From Candidatus Merdivicinus faecavium (GTDB lineage: Bacteria > Bacillota > Clostridia > Oscillospirales > Ruminococcaceae): DNA of 36,916 bases. Location of the stretch: NCBI GenBank assembly GCA_018716285.1, contig DVKD01000030.1:1-36916 (forward strand), written 5' to 3'. Each line of letters opens with the position of its first letter. The stretch's first letter is position 1. A program made the position numbers and the translations under genes. The notes below the pieces were generated by a model. It saw only the letters and a list, made by a program, of their open reading frames with translations, was not told where the DNA came from and ran no database searches. Below are positions 1 to 10,801 of the stretch, in pieces.

Positions 1-1351
1 AGTTAGCCATATTGTCCACATACAGGGAATAGCTGGTCAACCAGTTGATGGCGGGGAAATGACGCTGGTAAGCCAGCTGGGAATCCAGCCCCCAGAACAC
101 TTTCACAATCCGCAGAGTGGCCTGGGAGACCGGTTCAGAGATATCACCGCCGGGAGGGGAGACGGCCCCGATCACCGACAGGGAGCCCTCGCGGCCCTCC
201 TTGCCCAGGGTAATCACCCGGCCAGCACGCTCGTAGAACTGAGCCAGCCGGCTGCCCAAGTAGGCGGGATAGCCCTCCTCACCAGGCATCTCCTCCAGAC
301 GCCCGGACATCTCGCGCAGCGCCTCGGCCCAGCGGGAGGTGGAATCGGCCATGATGGCGACCTTGTAACCCATATCGCGGAAATATTCGGCGATGGTGAT
401 GCCGCTGTAGATGGACGCCTCCCGCGCCGCAACCGGCATATCCGAGGTGTTGGCGATGAGGACCGTCCGCTTCATCAGCGAAAGGCCGGTACGGGGGTCG
501 TGCAGCTCGGGGAATTCGAGCAGGACGTCGGTCATCTCGTTGCCGCGCTCGCCGCAGCCGATATAGACGATGATGTCGGCGTCCGCCCATTTGGCGAGCT
601 GGTGCTGGACGACCGTCTTGCCCGAGCCGAAGGGCCCGGGGATGGCCGCGATGCCGCCCTTCGCGATGGGGAACAGGGTGTCGATGACCCGCTGTCCGGT
701 GATCATCGGCTCGCTGGGCGCGATCTTGCCGGCGGTGGGACGGCCCTTCCGGACCGGCCAGCGCTGGAGCATGGGCAGCTCGATGAGCGCGCCGTTGTCC
801 CTGCGGATCCTGGCGATCGGCTCGACGATGGTGGCTTCTCCCTCGTAGATCCACTCGACAGTGCCGGACAATTTCGGGGGCATCATAATTTTATGGAGGA
901 CGGCGGGGGTTTCCTGGACTGTGCCGAGGATGTCGCCGCCGGAGAGCTTGTCGCCCACCCTGGCCGCAGGCACAAAATTCCACTTTTTCTCCCGGTTTAA
1001 TTTCGGCAGGTCGATCCCGCGGGTGATGCGGTCGCCTGCCGCCTCGTAAATCACATTGAGGGGCCGCTGGATGCCGTCAAAGATTCCCTCGATGAGGCCG
1101 GGCGCCAGCTCGACCGAGAGCGGCTCCCCGGTGCCGTAGACCGGCTCGCCGGGCCCTAAGCCCGCCGTTTCTTCATATACCTGGATGGAAGCCTCGTCTC
1201 CGCGCAGCTCGATGACCTCCCCGATGAGGCGCTGCTCGCTGACCCGGACCACATCGAACATCTGCACGCTCTCCATGCCGTCTGCCACGATCAGAGGGCC
1301 GGCCACCTTGCGGATGACGCCGCGGGCTTCCCTTTCGTTTGGACTGTTCAT
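1..1351 (-). CDS. ntpA: V-type ATPase catalytic subunit A (3' end outside window)
   Basis: This is the nucleotide-binding catalytic subunit of the V1 head of an archaeal/V-type ATPase. The gene starts at the ATG at 1351 behind AGAAGGAGA, and about 450 codons are visible; the family is near 590 residues, so the C-terminus lies beyond position 1. The N-terminus ([20 protein letters not shown]) is the usual beta-barrel start. The P-loop GPFGSGKTV has its lysine near residue 245, and the family-typical [20 protein letters not shown] stretch follows about 100 residues later. It is the last visible gene of the minus-strand operon; subunits B and D are expected beyond the left edge. Motif-level identification is very secure. 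Whether the complex makes or consumes ATP cannot be read from this gene. Confidence 0.97.
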   Translation of the reverse strand, partial: MNSPNEREARGVIRKVAGPLIVADGMESVQMFDVVRVSEQRLIGEVIELRGDEASIQVYEETAGLGPGEPVYGTGEPLSVELAPGLIEGIFDGIQRPLNVIYEAAGDRITRGIDLPKLNREKKWNFVPAARVGDKLSGGDILGTVQETPAVLHKIMMPPKLSGTVEWIYEGEATIVEPIARIRRDNGALIELPMLQRWPVRKGRPTAGKIAPSEPMITGQRVIDTLFPIAKGGIAAIPGPFGSGKTVVQHQLAKWADADIIVYIGCGERGNEMTDVLLEFPELHDPRTGLSLMKRTVLIANTSDMPVAAREASIYSGITIAEYFRDMGYKVAIMADSTSRWAEALREMSGRLEEMPGEEGYPAYLGSRLAQFYERAGRVITLGKEGREGSLSVIGAVSPPGGDISEPVSQATLRIVKVFWGLDSQLAYQRHFPAINWLTSYSLYVDNMAN

Positions 1352-1374
1352 ATTCTTCTCCTTCTGTATCTGAA

Positions 1375-1701
1375 CTATTGCAGGTCCATTCCGACCGCTT
1401 TATAGATGTTGCGCTGGATCTCTTCCCGGCCAAAGCCGTCCGGCCCGCTGCTCCCCGGGATGGGGATGATGGCCGGGCAGGTGCGGGCCTGGTAGCGCGC
1501 GAGCTCCTCCGGAACAAGGCGGGCCAGCCGCTCAGTGAGGTAGATGATGGCGTAGCCCTCCCGCGCCAGCTTGCGGATCGCGCGGGAGACCTGCTCCGCG
1601 GTTTCGGCGGCGACTGTTTCCACGCCCAGCACCCGGAACAGCATGACCGATTCCCGGTCCCCGATGACGGCCATCCGGCCGTTTTGCTTTCCCTCACGCA
1701 C
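1375..1701 (-). CDS. ntpG: V-type ATPase subunit F (central stalk; NtpG in Enterococcus naming)
   Basis: This small 108-residue protein matches the F subunit of the V1 central stalk, which contacts the D subunit and modulates rotation. The core [20 protein letters not shown] resembles the Rossmann-like F-subunit start (G-D-x-x-S-V-x-x-F-R-x-x-G). I chose the GTG start at 1701 because AAAGGAGG lies 8 bases upstream. The ATG nine codons later is the alternative and would leave only the conserved core. It sits between subunits C and A, with 23 bases before A, the standard order in bacterial ntp operons. Subunit letters differ between naming schemes: E. hirae calls this protein NtpG. Confidence 0.93.
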   Translation of the reverse strand: MREGKQNGRMAVIGDRESVMLFRVLGVETVAAETAEQVSRAIRKLAREGYAIIYLTERLARLVPEELARYQARTCPAIIPIPGSSGPDGFGREEIQRNIYKAVGMDLQ

Positions 1702-1722
1702 AGGGAAACCCTCCTTTCCGTA

Positions 1723-2637
1723 TCACGCCTTCCCGGCAAACAGCACCCGAAGCTCCCGGGCCTCGTTCTCCCGCCGCAAAAGGTAGCAGGCGATGGGGCC
1801 GATGCTGAAGGGATCGTCGTCGCCTTGCTGCAAAAGGTCGATCCGTTCCGCTGCAAACCGGCGTTCCGCGTCGGTCAGGCTTCCGCCCTGGGCGTAATCC
1901 GCCAGCACGCGGGCGATCGCCGCGGAGAATTCCCCCCGGCAAACTGCCGGGACGGCCTGCGTCCCCGGCGAAAGCGCCGCCGCAAGCTCCTCGTGCGGGA
2001 TGGTGCCGCCGGGGAGGAGCATGGGGGAGAGCTTTTCCGCCCCCCAGCCGAGGGCCGCCGCCCGCAGCGTGCTCGTCACATTGGTAAAATCCGCCTGCGC
2101 CGCGAAATACCGCGCAAGCAGGGGATTTTTCTTCTTTTTCAGGACGATCCCGATCTGTGCAAAGACCGCCCGGTCAATCGCCGCGCTGAAAGCGAGGAGG
2201 CTTTCATATTCCTCTGCCAGCGCCTTCTGAAAGGCCGCAGGAAGCATCGAATACTCCCCCGCCTCGACCGAGATGCGGACAAGCTCGGCAGGGACGGTGC
2301 CCCCGTCGGAAAAAAGGCGGGAAACATCCTGCCCGAGCATCTTGCCCTTATAGGCCGCCTTGATGTTGTGGGCGTCCGTGGGCAGCAGAAAGAGGTCCGT
2401 CCAGGCCGGCTCGGGGGAAAGCTCGGCGATCACCCGGCGGGTTTCCTCCTCCTCAGCCCGGATCATCGCCTCGGGATCGTCCCGGGACACGCCTCCGCCG
2501 TAGCCGGTTTCGGCCAGCAGCCGGACCGCCTCTGCGCGGGGCGCTTCCCGCAGCCGCGCCCAGCGGGGGGCGTCGATGAGCTTCAGCTCCAGGGCGCGGA
2601 TCCGCCCGATGGCAAAGGGATAGCTGACCATCGCCAA
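1723..2637 (-). CDS. ntpC: V-type ATPase subunit C (V0 d/AC39 family)
   Basis: This 304-residue protein is the socket subunit that links the central stalk to the membrane rotor ring. The N-terminal YPFAIGRIRALE pattern and the all-helical, acidic composition are typical of the AC39/NtpC family, whose members are usually about 330 residues. The TTG at 2637 is 5 bases after GGGGAGG. An in-frame ATG at 2631 would sit 11 bases away. I prefer TTG because it gives the usual number of residues before the conserved Tyr. The gene lies 15 bases after subunit E and 21 bases before subunit F in one operon. Confidence 0.93.
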   Translation of the reverse strand: MAMVSYPFAIGRIRALELKLIDAPRWARLREAPRAEAVRLLAETGYGGGVSRDDPEAMIRAEEEETRRVIAELSPEPAWTDLFLLPTDAHNIKAAYKGKMLGQDVSRLFSDGGTVPAELVRISVEAGEYSMLPAAFQKALAEEYESLLAFSAAIDRAVFAQIGIVLKKKKNPLLARYFAAQADFTNVTSTLRAAALGWGAEKLSPMLLPGGTIPHEELAAALSPGTQAVPAVCRGEFSAAIARVLADYAQGGSLTDAERRFAAERIDLLQQGDDDPFSIGPIACYLLRRENEARELRVLFAGKA

Positions 2638-2652
2638 GGTATCCTCCCCTTT

Positions 2653-3291
2653 CTACTGCTTCGGATACAAAATCCGGTAAATCTCCTGCTCCGACTGCTC
2701 CCGCACAAGGCCGAGCAGCGTTTCAAACGAACAATTGACGTCATAGACCGGCCCGATCAGGCGGAAGCCGCCTTTGAGGCCGTCCGCCGCATCGGCGAGG
2801 GAGAGCTTGCCCGCCCGCCCGGATTCCCGGAGGGCAGCGTTTAAGCGTTTCAAAAAGCTCTTTTCGCCGATGAGGGGCAGATTCCCTTCCGGGACGGACT
2901 CATAGCGCGCCCGGTCGGCGGGGGGGATCTCGAGCGTCTCCCCGCCGGTTTCGGCTGCTTCCAGGACGAGCCGGGTAATCAAAGCTTCCCAGCGGTCCTC
3001 GGGCAGTTCCGAGAGCCGGCTCCCCGCCTCGGCGAAAGCCTCGTCGATCACAGCGCGGCGGGCCGCCAGAGTGTTCTTCCGGGCCTCCAGCCCGGCTGTC
3101 AGCATCTCCCTGCGCTCCATCTCTTCAATGGTGCGCAGGGCGTTCTGCAAAAGGAGATCCGCCTCAGCCTCGGCGTCCGCCCGGATCTTTTCGGCGGCCG
3201 CAGCGGCGCGCTCCTCCCCCTGCCTGCGCAGGGCGGCGGTCTCCTCCTCCGCATTCTTGCGGATCTTGTCTAAAATCGCTTCTGCACCCAA
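2653..3291 (-). CDS. ntpE: V-type ATPase subunit E (peripheral stalk)
   Basis: This 212-residue protein is the E subunit of the peripheral stator stalk. The first 70 residues are charged and alanine-rich (KIRKNAEEETAALRRQ and following), as expected for the coiled coil that pairs with the G/H-type subunit. The C-terminal globular part ends in IYRILYPKQ. Translation starts at TTG 3291, supported by AAGGAGG seven bases upstream. The V0 proteolipid gene lies 26 bases upstream, and the stop is 15 bases before subunit C. The partner stalk subunit is encoded at the front of the operon (5661-5969). Confidence 0.93.
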   Translation of the reverse strand: MGAEAILDKIRKNAEEETAALRRQGEERAAAAAEKIRADAEAEADLLLQNALRTIEEMERREMLTAGLEARKNTLAARRAVIDEAFAEAGSRLSELPEDRWEALITRLVLEAAETGGETLEIPPADRARYESVPEGNLPLIGEKSFLKRLNAALRESGRAGKLSLADAADGLKGGFRLIGPVYDVNCSFETLLGLVREQSEQEIYRILYPKQ

Positions 3292-3317
3292 GAGAATTCC
3301 TCCTTATCCGGCCGGAA

Positions 3318-5660
<2,343 letters not shown>

Positions 5661-5664
<4 letters not shown>

Positions 5665-5969
5665 TGCTGCTCAATCCTTTCTATGATCCGCGCCGCAGCC
5701 TCGCCGAGGTTTTTCCGCGCCTCCTCCGCTTCCGCCGCATCCCGCGCGGCCGCCGAAGCGAGGATTTCCTGAGTCTGCCCGGCGAGGCGTTCTTTCGCCT
5801 GCGCAATCAGCTCGTCCGCCTGCCGGCGGGCGTCGGCGAGCAGCTGCGCCGCCTTGGCGCGGGCCTCTTCCTGCGCGGAAGCGAGCTTTGCGCGGTTTTC
5901 TTCCAGAACAACCGCCTTTTTTTGCCTGGCTTTTTCCTCTTCTGCCTGAATCGTCTCCAATACAGACAT
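5661..5969 (-). CDS. ntpF: V-type ATPase peripheral stalk subunit (G/H type, NtpF position)
   Basis: This 102-residue protein is almost entirely charged alanine-rich helix (QAEEEKARQKKAVVLEE and similar heptads), the hallmark of the G/H stator-stalk subunit that forms a coiled coil with subunit E. It is the first gene of the operon, the position of ntpF in E. hirae. Sequence alone would not separate it from other coiled coils, so the assignment rests mainly on position and on its ATGA overlap with ntpI. Start ATG 5969 follows GGTGG about seven bases upstream. The operon promoter is about 70 bases further upstream. Confidence 0.88.
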
Positions 5970-6039
5970 CCTTTCACCACCTTTATCTGCGTCTTTCCAT
6001 TAGTCTGCCCCGCTTTTCGCAAAAGCTTACTTGCCTTTC

Positions 6040-6068
6040 ATTATATCAAAAGTGCCGTAATTTTGCAA
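6040..6068 (-). promoter_or_regulatory. Sigma-A-type promoter of the V-ATPase operon
   Basis: On the minus strand a perfect TATAAT (6045-6040) lies 17 bases from TTGCAA (6068-6063), which matches four of six -35 positions. It directs transcription into the stalk gene at 5969 and leaves a leader of about 65 bases. The surrounding 5970-6170 DNA is distinctly AT-rich relative to the genes. No terminator-like leader structure is evident. Confidence 0.8.
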
Positions 6069-6171
6069 TGTTATTTTTATAAAAAAAAGTAAGTAATGAC
6101 GGCCAACTTTGATAAAATATTCCTGTTTCTCATCTCCTTTCGGAATTTATTGAAAAGAGAGCGTTTCCCTC

Positions 6172-6200
6172 TTGACAGCGCTGTGTATTATTGATATAAT
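6172..6200 (+). promoter_or_regulatory. Consensus sigma-A promoter of the GntR/ABC operon
   Basis: A perfect TTGACA (6172-6177) and a perfect TATAAT (6195-6200) are separated by exactly 17 bases. This is the strongest promoter visible in the window. It lies about 45 bases upstream of the TTG start of the GntR gene. A 22-base palindrome covers its -10 box, so the promoter is probably strong but kept repressed. Confidence 0.92.
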
Positions 6201-6204
6201 ACAC
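6183..6204. promoter_or_regulatory. Palindromic operator over the -10 box
   Basis: The arms GTGTATTAT and ATAATACAC form a perfect 9-base inverted repeat around a 4-base centre. The element lies entirely over the spacer and -10 region of the divergence-side promoter. The GTGTA...TACAC ends resemble operators described for YtrA-subfamily GntR repressors. The adjacent gene encodes such a protein, so autorepression is the simplest reading. The link is inferred from position and symmetry, not shown. Confidence 0.8.
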
Positions 6205-6245
6205 TTGAAGGAAGGAAACAGCAAGGAGATACGGGAGGTGAGGAC

Positions 6246-6623
6246 TTGGATATCTGGGCCGGTTTTACGCTCAATCGGAAGGAAGCGGTTTACCTGCAGC
6301 TGATGCGCCGGGTCCGGCAGCTTGTTGCCGCAGGGAAACTGGAAAACGGCGCCGCCCTCCCCTCCCGCCGGGAAACGGCCGCACAGCTCGAAATCAACCC
6401 CAACACCGTGCAGAAAGCCTATAAACTTCTGGAGGAGGAGGGCTTACTCGCCACCGAAGGCAACAGCGGGAGCATCATCCGCTGCACCGAAGAAATCCGC
6501 AGCAAAATCGGGTCGGAGCTGATGCGCGAAGCCGGCGCCGAGTTTGTGCGCAGCGCGAAGGAAATGCGCCTGTCCTACAAGCAGGTCATCGACCTGCTCA
6601 GCGAGCTGTGGGAAGAGCCGTAA
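6246..6623 (+). CDS. GntR-family regulator, YtrA subfamily
   Basis: This 125-residue protein has an N-terminal winged helix (about residues 10-75) of the GntR type. LPSRRETAAQLEINPNTVQK is the recognition region, followed by KLLEEEGLLATEGNSGSIIR as the wing. The remaining 50 residues form a short helical tail rather than a large effector domain, which is the signature of the YtrA subfamily that controls ABC transporter operons. The start is TTG 6246, preceded by GGGAGG. It is the first gene of a five-gene transcript whose promoter carries a matching palindrome. The inducing signal is unknown; in characterised relatives it is often cell-envelope stress or an antibiotic. Confidence 0.93.
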   Translation: MDIWAGFTLNRKEAVYLQLMRRVRQLVAAGKLENGAALPSRRETAAQLEINPNTVQKAYKLLEEEGLLATEGNSGSIIRCTEEIRSKIGSELMREAGAEFVRSAKEMRLSYKQVIDLLSELWEEP

Positions 6624-6677
6624 AAATTTTTGCCATCTATGTACTATCTCAATCATACACAAAGGGGATGATCTTCG

Positions 6678-7436
6678 ATGAAAAGCAAATTTCTCGCCCT
6701 GTTTTCCCGGGAATTCTCCGGCCGCCTCTGGCAGGTGTGGGTTTTCCCCCTCGCCGCCGCCCTGTTTCAGCCGCTTTTATACTGGCTGGCCGTCCGGGAA
6801 ATGTACGAATCCGCCCGCTTTGAGGAGCTTTACGCCTCCTCGGCGGCGCCCATCCTGCTGGCCGTCCTGTTTGCGGCCCTGACCGGCTGGATGGTGTGGC
6901 TGACGGTGCGGGACTTCTCGAACGGGAGCATCTGCACCCTCCTGACCCTGCCCGGCAGCCGGGGGCGCATCTGGCTTTCCAAGCTGTCGGCTTTCTGCGC
7001 GGCCCTTCTGCTGCTCTGGGCGGGGGTGCTGACGGGGATCGGCCTCTGCTACCTCGTCTTCAGCGGCCGCTGCGCCGAAATCGCCCGCGTCACCGGGCAG
7101 GACTTCCGGCTGGACGCCGGGCTGTGGCTCGGGCTGACCCGCTCCTCCCTCTTCCGCATCCTCTGCCCGATGACCCTGCCGGAAATCTGCTCGAGCCTGC
7201 TGCTCTTCCTCACCCTGCCGCTTCTGGCCGCGTGGGCCGGATGGACCTTTGCGGGGCGGCACTTTGCCCGGGGCGGGCTGCTTTCGATCGCCGTTGTCGG
7301 CCTGTGGGTGCTCCTGCTGCGGGAGCGGCTGCTCTACCCGGATGAAATCCCGCTGCAGTACGCCGTTGTGCTGCTCGGAACGCTGGCTGTGGCGGCCATA
7401 GACAGCCTCCAAACGGTGCGGCGCGCCGATTTTTAA
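6678..7436 (+). CDS. ABC-2-type transporter permease, six-helix
   Basis: This 252-residue integral membrane protein is the likely permease for the ATPase at 10084-10800. About six hydrophobic segments are visible (near 18-38, 57-77, 100-123, 170-192, 200-222 and 228-245), the layout of an ABC-2/YtrC-like half transporter. It lacks any recognised substrate motif. Start ATG 6678 follows AAGGGG. The stop overlaps the ribosome binding site of the next gene (TAAGGAGG), indicating tight co-expression with the two exported proteins downstream. Assignment rests on topology and operon position. Confidence 0.82.
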   Translation: MKSKFLALFSREFSGRLWQVWVFPLAAALFQPLLYWLAVREMYESARFEELYASSAAPILLAVLFAALTGWMVWLTVRDFSNGSICTLLTLPGSRGRIWLSKLSAFCAALLLLWAGVLTGIGLCYLVFSGRCAEIARVTGQDFRLDAGLWLGLTRSSLFRILCPMTLPEICSSLLLFLTLPLLAAWAGWTFAGRHFARGGLLSIAVVGLWVLLLRERLLYPDEIPLQYAVVLLGTLAVAAIDSLQTVRRADF

Positions 7437-7448
7437 GGAGGGATCGCC

Positions 7449-8750
7449 ATGAAACGGACCAGAATCATCGCCGGTTTCCTCTCGATCGGCGCGGCGCTTG
7501 CCGCGGCGGCCGCCTTTTTCGCGGGGGCATGGCTCCCCACCGGCGCGCCGGGATTCCGGCTCACCCTTGCCGAGGAGGGCGGCCGCGCGGCCCTTGCGGC
7601 CTTCTCCCTGAGCGGCCGCTTCGGCGACAGCAGCGAGACCATCGCCTTCACCCTGGGGGAAGCCGGCCTCTCGCAGCAGGTGCGCGTCCTTCCGCCCTCT
7701 CTGGGAGAACCGGGCTTTGTCACGATGCCGCCGGCCGAGTACGCCTGCGTCCCCGACAGCACCGAAGGGGCCGAATATACAGCAGAGCTGATCGACGGCG
7801 CGGAAACCTACCGCATCCGGGAAAGCGTCCTGTCGGAAAGCCGCCTGATGCTCACCCTGGAGGAGTGGACGGTCAGCGGCAGCGGCGCTTTTGAACGCAA
7901 GGCCCTGCGGATCGACACCGGGCTCACCTACCCGGGCCGCCGCCTCTACTGGCGGGAGACCGCCTGGTCTTCCGACCGGGAACCGGATGCAGCCGAAATC
8001 GCCGAAGCGCTGGAGTTTGAAGATCTCTCCTATGAAACGGGCAATCCCCCCTCCGCCGGGGACAGCCCGCTGCGGATGGACAGCGTCGCGAAAATCGGAG
8101 ACGAAACCTACTTTGTCCCGGCCGTCGATGCGCAGTGGGAGGGGATGCGGTACATCTACCGCGCCGACAGCGCCGGGAACTGGGCGGACACGGCTTTCCG
8201 CCCCACGGAAGAGCCGGTCGGCTCGGCGACGCCGGTGATCGCGATCGACGAGGGGGAAGAAATGGACATTTACGGGCTGTACGCGACAGAGGACGGCGCC
8301 CTCGCCCTCTTTTACCGGGGCTATCGGGGGACGAACGGCCTTTCCTGCCGCCTCTATGACCCCCAAACCGGGGAGATGGAGGGGGAACTGCGGCTCATCC
8401 GTTCCCCGGATGACGCCGGCACATCCGGCTCCTTCCGGTTTTTCCCGGACGAGGGGGGCTTTTCCGCCGCCGTCTGGACCCCTGCGGGGAATTCTGTCGC
8501 CTTTTCGGTCCGGCGCGGGGCGGAGGGGTGGGAGCTTTCCCACCCGCCGCGGGAAATCCCGGGCATGGCAGCCGCCCTGGCGGAACAGGACGGGCGGCTG
8601 GCGGCTGTTTGCTACACCGACGAAGGCATCTCCTTTGCGGTCTACCCGCCGGAGGGGGAGGCGCTCTATGCGGCGGAACTGGCCGGCCCGGACGCCGGCG
8701 GCGCGGATTCCGGGCGCAGCTTCTACGACCTTGCCATCCAAACGAGGTGA
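7449..8750 (+). CDS. Membrane-anchored exported protein of unknown function, copy 1
   Basis: I do not recognise this 433-residue protein. It begins with two basic residues and an alanine-rich hydrophobic helix (about residues 7-29) without a lipobox cysteine, so it is probably held in the membrane with the bulk outside. The remainder is rich in Gly, Asp, Trp and aromatic residues in short strand-like segments, suggesting a beta-rich or propeller-like fold. It is clearly paralogous to the next gene: both share an R-x-D-T-G-L-T block, a Y-I/R-I-Y-R segment, a GSA-S/T-P-V/I block and an I-x-GLYAT motif. Start ATG 7449 follows AAGGAGGGA. Its place between permease and ATPase suggests an accessory or sensor role in the transporter; that is inference. 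Confidence 0.85.
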   Translation: MKRTRIIAGFLSIGAALAAAAAFFAGAWLPTGAPGFRLTLAEEGGRAALAAFSLSGRFGDSSETIAFTLGEAGLSQQVRVLPPSLGEPGFVTMPPAEYACVPDSTEGAEYTAELIDGAETYRIRESVLSESRLMLTLEEWTVSGSGAFERKALRIDTGLTYPGRRLYWRETAWSSDREPDAAEIAEALEFEDLSYETGNPPSAGDSPLRMDSVAKIGDETYFVPAVDAQWEGMRYIYRADSAGNWADTAFRPTEEPVGSATPVIAIDEGEEMDIYGLYATEDGALALFYRGYRGTNGLSCRLYDPQTGEMEGELRLIRSPDDAGTSGSFRFFPDEGGFSAAVWTPAGNSVAFSVRRGAEGWELSHPPREIPGMAAALAEQDGRLAAVCYTDEGISFAVYPPEGEALYAAELAGPDAGGADSGRSFYDLAIQTR

Positions 8751-8756
8751 GCTTCC

Positions 8757-10091
8757 ATGAAGAAACGAAACATCGCGGCCTTCTGTTCGATTGCCGCCGC
8801 CCTGCTGGCCGCGGGGGGCATTTACGCGGCGGCATGGTCGCCGGTCCTTGCGGGGGCGCTGGACTTCGCCCTGCGGGAGGAGGGTGACCGCGCGGCGCTG
8901 GCAGGCTTCACCCTGACGGGGCGGCTGGCCGACGGCGCGGAAGAGACCTGCTTTTCGGTCGATGAGACGGGGGTGCGGCAGCAGATTGCGGTCGTCCCGC
9001 CCGGGGAGGAGGAGCCCCTCTCGCTCTCTTACATCGCCGGTTTCTCCCTCCGGCCCGGCAACATCCTCGCGCAGCACTATTCCGCCGAGCCGGAGGAAGG
9101 CGGCTACTATAACATCACCTGCCGGGCTGAGGTGACCGACATCCGCCTGCTCTGGCAGCTCTCCGTCTGGCAGCCGGGGGATCAGCGCTGGTTCCGGATG
9201 GACACCGGGCTGACCAATCCGAAAACCTACACCCTTTATGACTCCTTCTCCGCCAATTTTGAGGAGCCGCCCACTGAAACGGAGATCGCCCGCGAATTCG
9301 CGGCCTTCCCGGAACGGAATTTGCGCCTCGGCTCCGACAATCCCATTCAGCAAACCATTTTCGACAATTACGGCAGCCGCTGGTCGATGTCCTCCACCGC
9401 CCAGGTGGGAGAAACCGTCTATTTCACCCCTGCCGTCTCCCGGGAATGGGAGGGGCCGCGGCGGATCTACCGCCTCGACCGGACGGCCGATTGGGAGGGA
9501 TATTCCCTCGCGGACATCCGGTCGGAGCAGAACATCGGCTCCGCCTCCCCTATCGCGGAGATCGAAGACGGCGGGCAGCTCGACATCCTGGGCCTGTACG
9601 CGACGCTGGACGGGACCCTCGTCCTCTGCGTGAACGGCGCGGACGGCTTTGCCTTCCGGTTTTACCGGGCGGAGGACGGGGCGTATGAGGGGAGCGTCCC
9701 TGTCCCGGAGCTGCTCGGGCTTTCCGGCGGGAGCTTCTGCTTCTTCCCGGATGAAAACGGCTTCTGCGCCGGGTTTTCCGACGGGGAAGGCGTCACCCTG
9801 CTGACCGCGGTGCGCAAAACCGGCGGGCAATGGCAGGCGGTCCACCCGGTGAGGGCGCTTCCCTTCCGCGTACGGGACGCGGTCTGGCGGGACGGGCAGC
9901 TGGCCGCGGCGGGGACGACCGGCTCCCCCGGCGCGCCGCAGCGGTACCGGCTGGCTGTCTACGGCGCGGGGGAAGAGCCGCTCTACCGGGCGGAAATCGA
10001 AACCCCGGCCGGTCAGGACTACCCCTATTCGGTTCAGTACAACCGCGAGATGGCGGAGCTTGCCTTTGAAAGGAGCGAGAGCGATGATTGA
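8757..10091 (+). CDS. Membrane-anchored exported protein of unknown function, copy 2
   Basis: This 444-residue protein is a tandem paralog of the preceding gene. It has the same basic N-terminus and hydrophobic anchor (about residues 5-27) and a similar extracytoplasmic body. Shared landmarks include R-x-DTGLTNPK, a W-E-G-P-R-R-I-Y-R segment, GSASPIAEI and DILGLYAT. Sequence between the landmarks has diverged substantially, so the duplication is not recent. The gene starts 6 bases after copy 1 ends, and its last 8 bases overlap the start of the ATPase gene. No enzymatic motif is visible. The duplicated pair could bind one ligand as a heterodimer or two related ligands. Confidence 0.85.
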   Translation: MKKRNIAAFCSIAAALLAAGGIYAAAWSPVLAGALDFALREEGDRAALAGFTLTGRLADGAEETCFSVDETGVRQQIAVVPPGEEEPLSLSYIAGFSLRPGNILAQHYSAEPEEGGYYNITCRAEVTDIRLLWQLSVWQPGDQRWFRMDTGLTNPKTYTLYDSFSANFEEPPTETEIAREFAAFPERNLRLGSDNPIQQTIFDNYGSRWSMSSTAQVGETVYFTPAVSREWEGPRRIYRLDRTADWEGYSLADIRSEQNIGSASPIAEIEDGGQLDILGLYATLDGTLVLCVNGADGFAFRFYRAEDGAYEGSVPVPELLGLSGGSFCFFPDENGFCAGFSDGEGVTLLTAVRKTGGQWQAVHPVRALPFRVRDAVWRDGQLAAAGTTGSPGAPQRYRLAVYGAGEEPLYRAEIETPAGQDYPYSVQYNREMAELAFERSESDD

Positions 10092-10800
10092 GGTCAAAGA
10101 CCTGGAAAAAACCTATCCCGGGACCGGCCGGGTGCTCGCCGGCGTGAGCTTTACCGTGCCCGACGGGCAGATCGTGGGCATCTTAGGCCGCAACGGGGTC
10201 GGCAAGACGACCCTCCTGAAGCGGATGGCGGGCATCCTGCGGGGAAAAGGGAGCGTCCTCTACGACGGGCAGCCGCCTGAAAAATGCGCGGAGGAGATTG
10301 CCTATTTAAGCGGCGAGGGCAGCTTTTTCCCGGAGATGACGGCCTGGGAGTACGCGGATTTTCTCTGCGCCTTCTATCCCCGCTTTGACCGCGGGCGGTT
10401 TGCGAAGCTCCTCTCCTTCTTCGAGCTCGACCTCTACCGGAACCAGCGGGCGGGGACCCTCTCGCGGGGGCAGAAGACCCGGCTGGAGCTCGCGGCAGGA
10501 TTTTCCAAGGGGGCGCGCTGGCTGCTGCTCGACGAGCCGTTTGCCGGCAAGGACGTCTTTTCCCGCAAGGATTTCTTAAAGCTGATGACAGCCGGGCTGC
10601 TGCACGGGGAGACCATTCTCCTTTCGACCCACGACATCGAGGAGGCGGAAAACATCTTCGACCGGGTGATCCTGCTGCGTTACGGCGGCATCCAGGCCGA
10701 CCTGCCGGCGGAAGAGTGGCAGGAAAGCGGCCGTTCCCTCTCGGACATCTATGCCGAGGAGCTGGGCTACGACCCCTCCCGCTACCGCAAATTTTTCTAG
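10084..10800 (+). CDS. ABC transporter ATP-binding protein
   Basis: This 238-residue ATPase energises the permease encoded at 6678-7436. All hallmarks are present: Walker A GRNGVGKTT (lysine 41), a signature LSRGQKTRLELA, Walker B WLLLDEP and the switch histidine in LSTHD. The start is ATG 10084, eight bases after AGGAG and overlapping the previous gene by 8 bases. A frame open further upstream adds eight residues that would run through the exported protein's coding sequence, so I reject that start. It is the last gene of the operon, ending just before a GC-rich tandem repeat and a terminator. Confidence 0.94.
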   Translation: MIEVKDLEKTYPGTGRVLAGVSFTVPDGQIVGILGRNGVGKTTLLKRMAGILRGKGSVLYDGQPPEKCAEEIAYLSGEGSFFPEMTAWEYADFLCAFYPRFDRGRFAKLLSFFELDLYRNQRAGTLSRGQKTRLELAAGFSKGARWLLLDEPFAGKDVFSRKDFLKLMTAGLLHGETILLSTHDIEEAENIFDRVILLRYGGIQADLPAEEWQESGRSLSDIYAEELGYDPSRYRKFF

Positions 10801-10801
10801 C

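Noticed and set aside
6777-10097. Uninterrupted minus-strand frame of about 1,100 codons opposite the ABC operon.
   Set aside because: It is a byproduct of high-GC codon bias: proline, arginine and glycine rich with no domain pattern. The plus strand has recognisable ABC and regulator genes with ribosome binding sites.
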